In this document: piece by piece, positions 1-8,052 of the stretch
Position numbering within the stretch: the stretch's first letter is position 1
How the letters are laid out: every line of letters begins with the position of its first letter
Source: Paracoccaceae bacterium
GTDB taxonomy: Bacteria; Pseudomonadota; Alphaproteobacteria; Rhodobacterales; Rhodobacteraceae
DNA length: 64,000 nucleotides
Reading direction: 5' to 3'
NCBI GenBank assembly: GCA_019911965.1
Contig: JAIOJF010000011.1
Span: 1 to 64,000 of the forward strand
Position numbers and translations under genes: made by a program
Notes under the pieces: model-generated
What the model was told of the DNA's origin: nothing
What the model saw: only the letters and a program-made list of their open reading frames with translations
The model's database searches: none

Positions 1-522
1 CCCCAGCACCGCCCCCGCCGCCTGGCTGAGCGAGGATTTGCAGACCGCGTTCAACCCGTACAGCCCGCCGGCCCACAGGATCATCTGGATATCCGCCGAC
101 AGGCGGTCCGCCGGGATCAAAGGCGAGAATGACACGGTCGAGACCACGTATTTCGGCACCCCGAGCGGCAGCGCGCGCGCACAATCCAGCGCCAGATCGG
201 TGCCCATCGTGCCACCAAGCGCGATCATGCCGTCAATCCGGCCCTCGGCATACAGGCGCGCCGTCAGCGCCGCCGATCCCGCCGCCATGATCTGCATCGC
301 GGTATTCTCGTCACCCGACGCTATCGCCGCGTCAATCGACGATCCCGCCGCCTCGGCCACATCATGCTTGGAAATGTCGGTCGGGGCCTCGGGGTCGCCC
401 AGCACGCTGACATCCATTGTGATCACATTGCCGCCCGCACCCCTGATCCGCGCCACGATGTAATCCAGCTCGTCATTCTTGGTGTCATAGGTTCCGATCA
501 CCAGTATCGTCTTGTCACCCAT
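1..522 (-). CDS. Tm-1-like ATP-binding protein (UPF0261), 3' end cut by window
   Basis: The minus-strand frame is open from an ATG at 522 to the window edge, giving 174 residues of a family usually near 400. It begins MGDKTILVIGTYDTKNDEL and contains the stretch DGMIALGGTMGTDLAL, both typical of the UPF0261/Tm-1-like family, in which the N-terminal half is a nucleotide-binding fold. The biochemical role of bacterial members is not established. A GAGGGG ribosome site precedes the ATG. It lies 69 bp downstream of the aldehyde dehydrogenase on the same strand, so it probably belongs to the same catabolic operon. Family call is fairly sure; function is not. Confidence 0.8.
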   Translation of the reverse strand, partial: MGDKTILVIGTYDTKNDELDYIVARIRGAGGNVITMDVSVLGDPEAPTDISKHDVAEAAGSSIDAAIASGDENTAMQIMAAGSAALTARLYAEGRIDGMIALGGTMGTDLALDCARALPLGVPKYVVSTVSFSPLIPADRLSADIQMILWAGGLYGLNAVCKSSLSQAAGAVLG

Positions 523-591
523 CAGCCCCTCACCCAACCTTGTTCCAGAAATCCTTTCGCCGGTGGCCGCCGCGCCAGCGGCGAAGCGGCC

Positions 592-2076
592 TTACAATTG
601 CATCCAGGCGGTTTTCAGATCGACATATTTGTCCAGCGCGTGCAAGGACTTGTCCACCCCGTTGCCGGATTGCCGGACACCGCCCAGCGGCACCGTGATA
701 TCGGACCCGCCATAGGTGTTGACATGCACCAGCCCGGCCTTCAGCCCGCGCACCATGCGATGGGCGCGGCCAAGATCGGCGGTCCAGACCGCACTGGCCA
801 GCCCGAAATCGGTGCCGTTGGCCAAGTGCAGCGCCTCGGCCTCGGCCTCGAAGGTTGTCACCGCCAGGACCGGGCCGAACACCTCGTCACGAAACAGGGT
901 ATCGGTGGGGCGGACATTCGTCATGATGGTCGGCTGCATGTACCAACCACCGGTTTCCTGAAGAATGCGTTCGCCACCGGTTACACGGTGCGCCCCCTCA
1001 GCCTCGGCCACCTCGACAAAGTGCAGATCACCCGCCAACTGCGCCTCGGAATTGATCGCGCCGATATCGGTGGCCAGATCGAGCGGATCGCCGACGCGGA
1101 ACGCCTCGGCATGGCGGGCCATCGCGGCGACGAAATCGTCATGGATCGAGGCTTCGACCAGCAGGCGCGAACCGGCCACGCAGACCTGCCCGGAATTTCG
1201 GAAAATCCCGGCGGCGGAGACCTGCGCCGCGCGGTCCAGATCGGGCGCATCGGCGAACACCACGTTCGGCGACTTGCCGCCCAGTTCCAGGTAGCAGCGC
1301 TTCATGTTCGAGCGCGCCGAATATTCCAGCAACCGCCGCCCGGTCGACCCGCCGCCGGTAAAGGCCAGCACGTCGACATCCATCGACAGCGCCAGGGTTT
1401 CGCCCACGACCGAACCCTTGCCGGTAACAACATTGAACACTCCATCCGGCACGCCCGCCATCGCCGCCAGTTCCGCCAGCCTGAGCAGCGACAGCGAGGC
1501 GGTTTCCGCCGGTTTCAGCACCACCGAATTGCCCGCCGCCAAAGCCGGTGCGATCTTCCAGCTACCGATCATCAGCGGGAAATTCCACGGCACGATGGCC
1601 CCGACCACCCCCACCGGTTCGCGGTGGATCAGGCCCAGGACGTCGGCCTGTGTCGGTGCGATTTCGCCGTAAACCTTGTCGATGGCCTCGGCATAGTAGC
1701 GGAAGGTGCCCGCCGCCGATCCCGCTTCGGCCTTCAGCGCCATGTTGATCTCGGTGCCGTTGTCGCGCACGCCGAGAACCGTCAGCGCCAGCGCCTCGGC
1801 CTCGATCAGATCGGCCAGGCGGTGCAGCACCTTCTTGCGCCCCGCGGGTGGCATCCCGGCCCAGCGGCCATCATCGAAGGCACGCCGCGCGGCGGCAATG
1901 GCGCGGGTCATGTCGGCAGGGGCGCCGCGTGTCAGCGTTGTCAGAACCCCGCCATCAATCGGCGACAGGACCTCTAGGGTTTCCCCCGATCCTTCCTGCC
2001 ACGCGCCGTCAATGAAGAGCTTCTGCGCCGGTACATGCGCTGCCCGAAGCTGGTCGATGGTTTGTTGGTCAGGCAT
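592..2076 (-). CDS. NAD(P)-dependent aldehyde dehydrogenase, PuuC-like
   Basis: This 494-residue protein oxidises an aldehyde to a carboxylate with NAD(P). Visible motifs are PWNFP (163-167), the general base Glu264 in LELGGKSP, and the nucleophile Cys299 in NSGQVCVAGSR. The middle section (DNGTEINMALKAEAG) resembles the gamma-glutamyl-gamma-aminobutyraldehyde dehydrogenase type, so an amino-aldehyde substrate is plausible but inferred. The start at 2076 has AAGGAGG just upstream; a longer frame to 2118 has no comparable site. The gene start lies inside the end of tctA, overlapping it by 103 bp. Together with the TctABC transporter and the aminotransferase across the divergent promoter it suggests uptake, deamination and oxidation of one substrate. 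Confidence 0.92.
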   Translation of the reverse strand: MPDQQTIDQLRAAHVPAQKLFIDGAWQEGSGETLEVLSPIDGGVLTTLTRGAPADMTRAIAAARRAFDDGRWAGMPPAGRKKVLHRLADLIEAEALALTVLGVRDNGTEINMALKAEAGSAAGTFRYYAEAIDKVYGEIAPTQADVLGLIHREPVGVVGAIVPWNFPLMIGSWKIAPALAAGNSVVLKPAETASLSLLRLAELAAMAGVPDGVFNVVTGKGSVVGETLALSMDVDVLAFTGGGSTGRRLLEYSARSNMKRCYLELGGKSPNVVFADAPDLDRAAQVSAAGIFRNSGQVCVAGSRLLVEASIHDDFVAAMARHAEAFRVGDPLDLATDIGAINSEAQLAGDLHFVEVAEAEGAHRVTGGERILQETGGWYMQPTIMTNVRPTDTLFRDEVFGPVLAVTTFEAEAEALHLANGTDFGLASAVWTADLGRAHRMVRGLKAGLVHVNTYGGSDITVPLGGVRQSGNGVDKSLHALDKYVDLKTAWMQL

Positions 2077-3569
2077 TGCGCCTCCTTGTTGGCCTTGAAT
2101 TCCTTGTAATCCTTCCACTTGGTCCGCGCGAACGAGGCCAGCACCAGAAGTATGATGCAGAACAGGATGAACGCCACCGGGCGATCAATGAAATCGAACG
2201 GCTCTTTCACCCGCGACATCGAGGTTCTGAGCTTGGATTCCATGATCCCGCCCAGGACCATGCCCAGGATGATCGGCACGATCGGCAGGCCAAGGCGTTT
2301 CAATATGAAGCCAAGCACCCCGAAGCCCGCTGCAACGGCGCAATCGGTAGGGCTGTTGCGCAGGGAATAGACGCCGACGAAGCTGAGGGTCAGGATGGCC
2401 ATGCCCAGGAACCGCGTCGGGATGCGGATGATCTGCAACAACAGGTTGGTGGAAAACAGCAGGAAGACGATCACCAGAACATTCAGGATCAGCAGCGCGA
2501 GATAGAGCGCGATCACGAAATCCATCTTGTTCTGGAACAGGTTCGGCCCCGGCACCACGTTGTGAACGTAGAACACCGACAGCATCATCGCCGTCAGCGC
2601 CTCGCCGGGAATGCCAAGCGCCAGCAGCGGGATCATCGCCGCCGCCGGCACCGCGTTATTGGCGGTTTCCGACGCGATCAGCCCCTCGGGCGAGCCCTTG
2701 CCGAACAATTCCGGTTTCTTCGAGGTTTTCTGCGCATAGGTGTAGGACAGGAATTGCGCGGTAAATTCGCCAACGCCTGGGATCATCCCCATCATCACCC
2801 CGAACGAGGCCGCCACGCTGGCCACCCGTTTATGGCCCAGCAATTCCTTGAAGCCCTGAAACAGGCGGCCCGACACCGGCGCGGCATCCGGGCTTTCGTC
2901 GCGGTCCACCAGCAGCAGGAAGGCCTGGCTGATGGCGAACAGCCCCAGCACCACCACGATCAGGTTGACGCCGCTGGCCAGCCAGCTTTGATCGAAGGTG
3001 AAGCGCTTGGAATATTTGACCGGCTCCAGCCCGATCGTGTTGATGAAAATGCCGAAACAGGCCATCATCCCCGCCGCCAGCACCTGCCTTCGATGCGCCG
3101 TCACCACCAGGATGATGCCCAGCAATGCCGCCAGGAATATCTCGCGCGAGCCGAACATCGGCGCGATATAGGCCAGCACCGGCGACAACAGGATCAGGCA
3201 CAAGACCGAGAAGATGCCGCCGAAAAACGAGGCCGAATAGGCCAGGCTGAGGGCGCGCCGCCCCTGGCCCTGCATGGTCATCGGGTAGCCGTCATAGGTG
3301 GTCAGGGCGTTGACCGCGGTGCCCGGCGTGTTGATCAGGATCGCCGGGATCGCGCCGCCATACATGGAGGAGCCGTATATCCCCAGCAGCACGGTCAGCC
3401 CGACAATCGGATCAAGCGAGAACGTCGCCGGCAGCAGAATGGCGATGGCCACCGCCGGGCCGACGCCGGGAATGGCCCCGATGATGACGCCGCCGACCGA
3501 CCCCACCAGCAAGGCGGCGATCACGTCCCAGCGCATCAGGATCATGAAGCCGGATAACAGAAGGTCCAT
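1974..3569 (-). CDS. tctA: Tripartite tricarboxylate transporter large membrane subunit TctA
   Basis: This is the large, roughly 12-helix subunit of a TctABC secondary transporter in the inner membrane. Family hallmarks are IGAIPGVGPAVAIAILLPATF near residue 30, the LGIYGSSMYGGAIPAILINTPGT stretch near 65-87, and the second-repeat GMIPGVGEFTAQFLSY. The reading frame codes 531 residues, about 30 more than usual. The last 34 residues (from Gln498) are basic, unlike a TctA tail, and lie inside the aldehyde dehydrogenase gene. At 2076-2078 the frame has CAA where TAA would give the common TAATG stop-start overlap, so the natural end was probably after Ala497. See the finding. The gene is 9 bp after tctB, in one operon. 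Confidence 0.93.
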   Translation of the reverse strand: MDLLLSGFMILMRWDVIAALLVGSVGGVIIGAIPGVGPAVAIAILLPATFSLDPIVGLTVLLGIYGSSMYGGAIPAILINTPGTAVNALTTYDGYPMTMQGQGRRALSLAYSASFFGGIFSVLCLILLSPVLAYIAPMFGSREIFLAALLGIILVVTAHRRQVLAAGMMACFGIFINTIGLEPVKYSKRFTFDQSWLASGVNLIVVVLGLFAISQAFLLLVDRDESPDAAPVSGRLFQGFKELLGHKRVASVAASFGVMMGMIPGVGEFTAQFLSYTYAQKTSKKPELFGKGSPEGLIASETANNAVPAAAMIPLLALGIPGEALTAMMLSVFYVHNVVPGPNLFQNKMDFVIALYLALLILNVLVIVFLLFSTNLLLQIIRIPTRFLGMAILTLSFVGVYSLRNSPTDCAVAAGFGVLGFILKRLGLPIVPIILGMVLGGIMESKLRTSMSRVKEPFDFIDRPVAFILFCIILLVLASFARTKWKDYKEFKANKEAQCLTNKPSTSFGQRMYRRRSSSLTARGRKDRGKP

Positions 3570-3578
3570 GCGCCGGCC

Positions 3579-4100
3579 TCAGAAATTCAGGATCATGAAC
3601 GAACGCCAGGCGTTCGGCAGATATTCATACACCATACCGCCGGGAATTTTCACCGACAACATGGTCTTGAAGAACAGGACGGTGGCGAATCCGGTGCCGA
3701 TGGATGCCAGCAGCATACGCGGTCGACGATAGCCCATGCGCCATGTCAGCAGCAGCGAAAACACAAGTGTCGCGCCCAGATATCCGACCACCGGCACAAC
3801 CACGACATAGGCCATGAACCAGACGGCAAATTCCAGCGATTTTGCCCAGACCGCCATTTCCGAGCCTTCCCGCCGGAAATCCGACAATCGCAGGCGCGAC
3901 AGGAAATGCGCCAGCCCGAAGCCGACCATGCCGATCAGGCTGGCGGCAGGCCAGAATCCGGGCTGCGCCACCAGCTTGACCTTCTTCAGCCACAGAACTT
4001 GGTTCGGCAACTGGCTGAGAAGGAATACCGAAAAAACCAGAAAAATCGCGGCAAAGACCAGATCGCCCGATTGCACCTTGTTGCTTGGTTTGTCGCTCAT
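3579..4100 (-). CDS. tctB: Tripartite tricarboxylate transporter small membrane subunit TctB
   Basis: A 173-residue protein with four hydrophobic helices, matching the small TctB subunit that partners TctA in the inner membrane. The N-terminal helix (GDLVFAAIFLVFSVFLL), the GFWPAASLIGMVGFGLAHF segment and the final PGGMVYEYLPN stretch are typical. The ATG at 4100 follows a GGGGCGGG stretch; a TTG six codons upstream has no ribosome site. It sits between tctC and tctA, with a 69-bp gap to tctC that contains a hairpin likely to lower membrane-subunit expression relative to the binding protein. Its sequence is poorly conserved in general, so the call rests on context plus topology. Confidence 0.88.
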   Translation of the reverse strand: MSDKPSNKVQSGDLVFAAIFLVFSVFLLSQLPNQVLWLKKVKLVAQPGFWPAASLIGMVGFGLAHFLSRLRLSDFRREGSEMAVWAKSLEFAVWFMAYVVVVPVVGYLGATLVFSLLLTWRMGYRRPRMLLASIGTGFATVLFFKTMLSVKIPGGMVYEYLPNAWRSFMILNF

Positions 4101-4122
4101 GCCCGCCCCGTATGGCAAAAGA

Positions 4123-4147
4123 CCGGCCCGAAAAAAATCCGGACCGG
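4123..4147 (-). terminator. Intercistronic hairpin between tctC and tctB (attenuator-like)
   Basis: In the minus transcript an 8-bp stem (arms 4140-4147 and 4123-4130, one G-U pair) encloses a 9-nt loop holding seven U, then UCUUUU follows. On the plus strand the stem has a C/A mismatch, so it works only in the tctCBA direction. It lies 23 nt after the tctC stop. Such elements often lower read-through so that the periplasmic binding protein exceeds the membrane subunits; that role is inferred. Confidence 0.55.
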
Positions 4148-4169
4148 CCCCTGTACTGCTAGATCGGCG

Positions 4170-5111
4170 TTATTCCAGCAATTTGCCGATTTCCGCGATG
4201 GCAGCCCGGTCGGCCGCGATATGCGCTTCGGCCGCAGCCGCGTCCTCCCAGTAGACGCCGGCACCGGTTTCGGTGGCAACTGTCTGGGCGCGCTCGCTCA
4301 TCACGGTTTCCTTGGCAACTGCGATGATCTTGTCACGCACGTCCTGCGGGGTGTCCTTGAGGACAAACAGGCCGTTCCACAGCGACAGCGCAAGCGCCGG
4401 GTTGACCTCGGCCATGGTCGGGGCATCCGGCGTCAGGTTGATGCGCTCATTGGTCAGCGCCACCAGAACCTTGACCTGATCGAGGCACGGCATCAGCAGT
4501 TGCAGCGTGGTGTTGATGACATCCGCATCGCCCGAAGCCAGGGTGTTGCAATCCACCATGTCATAGGCCGCTTCGGAACCCCATTCAAAGCCGCTCATCT
4601 TGGCATAGGCAAGCGTCACCTGCGTCGGGGTCAGCGCCGCGCCGAAATGCCCGAGCGCCAGTTCGTTTGTCTTGGCGTATTCCGCCATTTCCTGAATGGT
4701 GTCATAGGGCGCATCGCCTGCGGCCACGATCACGAACGGATAGGTCAGGAAAATGCCCAGCGGGTCGAACTTGGCCGGGGTCAGTTCGGGTATGCCGATC
4801 TGGTCGCCGACAACCGGCACACCGATCACGAAGGAACCGATCGTGTAGCCATCTGCAGGTGCATTCGCCACTTCGATCGCGCCGGGGAACGGGCCGCCAC
4901 CGCCGCCGGGCTTGTTCACCACCGCTGCGGCCACACCGTATTTCGCCTGGAAATCTTCCGCGATCATCCGCGTCAGAACGTCCTCCAGATCGCCCGGAGG
5001 CCACGGCACGATAAAGGTAACCGGCTTTTCGGGATATTCGGCCAGAACGGGCGCAACCGCCCCCGCCGAAGCCAGCGCCGCTACAGCGACGGTTGAAAGG
5101 ATTTTGCGCAT
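4170..5111 (-). CDS. tctC: TctC/Bug-type periplasmic substrate-binding protein
   Basis: A 313-residue extracytoplasmic solute receptor. Residues 1-24 are a signal peptide ending VLA, and the mature protein starts EYPEKPVTFIVPWPPG, the usual Bug-family opening. The loop VVNKPGGGGGPFPG is the typical ligand-contacting region near residues 65-80. Bug proteins bind carboxylates (citrate, glutamate, nicotinate, terephthalate and others), so the ligand cannot be named. First gene of the tctCBA-aldehyde dehydrogenase operon, divergent from the IclR gene with about 135 bp between them. TTGACA at 5200-5205 (minus strand) is a possible -35, with no clear -10. Confidence 0.92.
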   Translation of the reverse strand: MRKILSTVAVAALASAGAVAPVLAEYPEKPVTFIVPWPPGDLEDVLTRMIAEDFQAKYGVAAAVVNKPGGGGGPFPGAIEVANAPADGYTIGSFVIGVPVVGDQIGIPELTPAKFDPLGIFLTYPFVIVAAGDAPYDTIQEMAEYAKTNELALGHFGAALTPTQVTLAYAKMSGFEWGSEAAYDMVDCNTLASGDADVINTTLQLLMPCLDQVKVLVALTNERINLTPDAPTMAEVNPALALSLWNGLFVLKDTPQDVRDKIIAVAKETVMSERAQTVATETGAGVYWEDAAAAEAHIAADRAAIAEIGKLLE

Positions 5112-5168
5112 CTGTTTCTCCCTGTGCGTCTGTGTTCTTTACCGTGGATCATTATTTGAACCAGCGGT

Positions 5169-5184
5169 TGCAAAAAAGCTTGCA
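5169..5184. promoter_or_regulatory. Candidate operator, TGCAA-N6-TTGCA, between tctC and iclR-type gene
   Basis: A short inverted repeat (5-bp arms, 6-bp A-rich spacer) lies in the divergent intergenic region, 15 bp from a minus-strand TTGACA at 5200-5205. The position would let a bound regulator cover the -10 region of tctC. IclR proteins bind imperfect palindromes of about this size, so the neighbouring regulator is the natural candidate. The arms are short and chance occurrence is possible. Confidence 0.3.
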
Positions 5185-5246
5185 CGGAAAGCCGCGGCCT
5201 GTCAAACGAAAAGACATGGCGCAAGCCCTGACCCGGAGCGATATTC

Positions 5247-6017
5247 GTGAGCACTGTCGACAAGGCGCTAGGCATTCTCGACCTCTTTTCCGAGGCCCGT
5301 CCAAGCCTTGGCCTGACCGAGGCCGCCCGCCTGAGCGGACGTGACAAGGCGACCGTATTGAGATACCTCAACGCTTTGGAAAAGAAGGGTTTTCTGGAAC
5401 AGGACCCGGCCACGCGCGCCTATCATCTTGGCCCGGCACTGGTGCGGCTGGCGGTGATCCGCGAAACCACCTATCCGGTCAGCCAGGCGGCCCGGATGAT
5501 CCTTGGAAAACTGGTCGAATCGACGGGCGAAACCGCACATCTGAGCCATTTCGCCGGCGAGTCGCTGAGCCAGATCGCGGTCGAGGAAACCGCCACCCAC
5601 GGCACCCGCGTCTTCATCGACATGGCCGAGGCGCTGTCCTTCCACGGCACCGCTTCGGGCATCGCCTTCCTGTCGGCCTGCCCGCCCGAACGCGCCCGCG
5701 CCTTGCTGAAAGGCCCGCTGGCCACGCATACGCCCGCCACGCCGCGCGATCCCGAAACCGTGCTGGCACAGGCGGCGCTGGCGTCCCGGCAGGGCTTCGC
5801 CGTCTGCCCCGGCACGTTCGAGGCGGATGTCTGCGGCATCGCCGCCCCGGTTTTCGGTCCCTCCGGCGAAGTCTGCGGCGCGGTTGCGGTGGCAACACCC
5901 TCGTCACGGATGAGCGACGCCGCCCGCAGCCGCATCTCCAGGGCGGTGCGCAAGGCCGCGGCAGAGATTTCCCGGCATTACGGCGCAAGAATGCCGGTGC
6001 AGGGGGCGGCGGAATGA
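5247..6017 (+). CDS. IclR-family transcriptional regulator
   Basis: A 256-residue regulator. Residues 1-65 form the winged helix-turn-helix (LTEAARLSGRDKATVLRYLNALEKKGFL), and residues 75-250 the IclR effector-binding domain (KLVESTGETAHL, GTASGIAFLS, ASRQGFAVCPGTFEADVCGIAAPVF). The start is GTG with CGGAGCG upstream. It is divergent from tctC and overlaps the HAD gene by 4 bp, so it most likely controls uptake and catabolism by the flanking genes in response to the transported substrate or a breakdown product. Target and ligand are inferred from position only. Confidence 0.9.
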   Translation: MSTVDKALGILDLFSEARPSLGLTEAARLSGRDKATVLRYLNALEKKGFLEQDPATRAYHLGPALVRLAVIRETTYPVSQAARMILGKLVESTGETAHLSHFAGESLSQIAVEETATHGTRVFIDMAEALSFHGTASGIAFLSACPPERARALLKGPLATHTPATPRDPETVLAQAALASRQGFAVCPGTFEADVCGIAAPVFGPSGEVCGAVAVATPSSRMSDAARSRISRAVRKAAAEISRHYGARMPVQGAAE

Positions 6018-6661
6018 GTGCCGAGGCCCTGATTCTGGATTTTGGTGGGGTGATAAGTCGCACCCTGTTTGAAACCCATGCCCTATCGGAAGCCGCCCTT
6101 GGCCTGCCCACCGGCAGCCTGACCTGGCAAGGCCCGTTCGCGCCGCAATCGGATGATTTGTGGCAATCCATGCAGGCCGGAAAGATTTCCGAACGCGAGT
6201 ATTGGCACCAGCGCACGCAGGAAGTGGCGGCACTGGCCGGGCGCGACTGGCGGGAAATGTCGGATTTCGTGATCGCCGCGCGGGGTGCCGACCCCCTGCC
6301 GGTGATCCGCCCCGAGGCCCTGGCCGCGATTGCCAAGGCACGCGATGCGGGCAAGCGGCTGGCCATCCTGTCCAACGAGCTGGACCTGTTCTATGGCGCG
6401 GAATTTCGCGAAAAACTCCCCTTCCTGAAGGCGTTCGACGTGATCGTCGATGCCACCTATACCGGTATCCTGAAACCCGATCCGCGCGCCTATGCCGAAT
6501 GCCTGGCACAACTGGGCCTGCCCGCCGAAACATGCGTCTTCGTCGATGACCAGCCGCGCAATATCGAAGGTGCCCGCGCCGTCGGCCTGGCCTGCGTCGC
6601 CTTCGACGTCACCAATCCAATTGCAAGCTACCGGCAGGCACTCAGCCTGCTAGGCCTTTGA
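6014..6661 (+). CDS. HAD-superfamily hydrolase (haloacid dehalogenase/phosphatase type)
   Basis: A 215-residue HAD hydrolase. Motif I is LILDFGGVIS (Asp9), motif II AILSNE, motif III KPDPRAY, and motif IV FVDDQPRNIEGA. The DFGGV form of motif I lacks the second Asp of many phosphatases and is common in the dehalogenase/epoxide-hydrolase-like subgroup, so substrate type is open. The ATGA overlap with the IclR gene indicates translational coupling, and the aminotransferase follows 18 bp later. It is probably part of the same catabolic operon, perhaps removing a phosphate or halogen from an intermediate, but nothing in the sequence fixes this. Confidence 0.85.
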   Translation: MSAEALILDFGGVISRTLFETHALSEAALGLPTGSLTWQGPFAPQSDDLWQSMQAGKISEREYWHQRTQEVAALAGRDWREMSDFVIAARGADPLPVIRPEALAAIAKARDAGKRLAILSNELDLFYGAEFREKLPFLKAFDVIVDATYTGILKPDPRAYAECLAQLGLPAETCVFVDDQPRNIEGARAVGLACVAFDVTNPIASYRQALSLLGL

Positions 6662-6679
6662 TCGCAGGAGAGAAAGCCG

Positions 6680-8038
6680 ATGAAAGATTCCAATTTCCTG
6701 AAGGAAAACAACGCCCGGCACATGTGGCATCCGATGGCGCATCCCGCCGAGATGCAGGCGACCACGCCCTATATCATAACCGGTGCCGAGGGCGTGAAAA
6801 TCCGCGATATCGACGGACGCGAGGTGGTCGATGCGGTGGGCGGCCTCTGGTGTGTCAACCTTGGCTATTCCAACACCGCCATCAAAAAGGCGATCACCGA
6901 TCAGCTTGACCGGCTGCCCTATTACTCGGCGTTTTCCGGCACCACCACCGATCCGGCGATCGAATTGTCTTACGAGTTGCGCGAGTTTTTTGCCGAGGAC
7001 GGCATGGCACGCGCCTTCTTCACCTCGGGCGGCTCGGATTCCGTGGAAACCTGCCTGCGCCTGTCGCGGCAATATCACAAGATCCGGGGCGATCATGGCC
7101 GCACCAAGTTCCTGTCGCTGAAAAAGGGCTATCACGGCACGCATTTCGGCGGCGCCTCGGTCAACGGCAACAACCGGTTCCGCACGATGTACGAGCCGAT
7201 GATGCCGGGCTGTTTCCAGATCGCCGCGCCCTACACCTACCGCAACCCGTTCAACGAATCCGATCCTGCCAAACTGTCCGACCTGGTGATTGCCTCGCTG
7301 GCCGACGAGATCGAGTTTCAGGGCGCCAACACCATCGCCGCCTTCATCATGGAACCGATCCTGGGCTCGGGCGGGGTGATCGTGCCGCATGAAAGTTTCA
7401 TGCCGAAAGTGCGCGAATTATGCGACCGCTACGGCATCTTGCTGATCGCGGACGAGGTGATCACCGGTTTCGGGCGCGCCGGAAGCTGGAGCGGGGTGCG
7501 CCATTGGGGGGTGCAACCGGACATGATGGCAACCGCCAAGGGCATCACCTCGGGCTATATCCCGTTCGGTGCGGCGATGATCGGCCACAAGGTTGCCGAA
7601 GTGTTCGAGCGTGACGAGACCGGCACCGCCTCGATCGGCCACGGCTATACCTATTCGGCGCATCCGGTCGGAGCCGCGGCAGCCATCGCCTGCCTTGCGG
7701 AAACCAGACGCATTGATCCCCGCGCCAATGCCGCCGAGCGCGGCGTGCAGATGTATGCCGGCATGCTGAAACTTCAGAAAAAGCACGAATTGATCGGCGA
7801 TGTGCGGGGTGGCCACGGGCTGATGACCGCGATGGAACTGGTCAGCGACCGCGCGACAAAGAAGCCGCATATGAGTGCCGGCAAGGTGGTGATGAAAGAG
7901 GCCTACGAGAACGGCGCGATGATCCGGGTTTCGGGGGCCAATATCCTGATTTCACCGCCGCTGGTGATCGGCGAGGCCGAGGTGGACGCGATCCTTTCGG
8001 CACTGGATGCCGGTTTGACGAAAGCCGCTTCGGCATAA
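6680..8038 (+). CDS. Class III PLP-dependent aminotransferase (omega-amino acid/amine type)
   Basis: A 452-residue fold-type I aminotransferase. The PLP lysine is Lys287 in ATAKGITSGYIP, and Asp258 in LLIADEVITGFGR binds the pyridine nitrogen; TSGGSDSVET (near 115) binds phosphate. The opening HMWHPMAHP matches beta-alanine/omega-amino acid:pyruvate transaminases. It would deaminate a terminal amine to an aldehyde, which the aldehyde dehydrogenase on the other side of the promoter could oxidise. CAGGAGAG precedes the ATG. Last gene of the plus-strand catabolic group. Confidence 0.92.
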   Translation: MKDSNFLKENNARHMWHPMAHPAEMQATTPYIITGAEGVKIRDIDGREVVDAVGGLWCVNLGYSNTAIKKAITDQLDRLPYYSAFSGTTTDPAIELSYELREFFAEDGMARAFFTSGGSDSVETCLRLSRQYHKIRGDHGRTKFLSLKKGYHGTHFGGASVNGNNRFRTMYEPMMPGCFQIAAPYTYRNPFNESDPAKLSDLVIASLADEIEFQGANTIAAFIMEPILGSGGVIVPHESFMPKVRELCDRYGILLIADEVITGFGRAGSWSGVRHWGVQPDMMATAKGITSGYIPFGAAMIGHKVAEVFERDETGTASIGHGYTYSAHPVGAAAAIACLAETRRIDPRANAAERGVQMYAGMLKLQKKHELIGDVRGGHGLMTAMELVSDRATKKPHMSAGKVVMKEAYENGAMIRVSGANILISPPLVIGEAEVDAILSALDAGLTKAASA

Positions 8039-8052
8039 GCCTGGCTGGCGGA

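Noticed and set aside
364-1977. Plus-strand open frame of 537 codons
   Set aside because: Antisense to the aldehyde dehydrogenase; Arg/His/Gln-rich composition typical of a GC-rich shadow frame, and no family resemblance.
2076-3557. Plus-strand open frame of 493 codons
   Set aside because: Antisense to tctA with Arg/His/Gln-rich translation; tctA has clear motifs.
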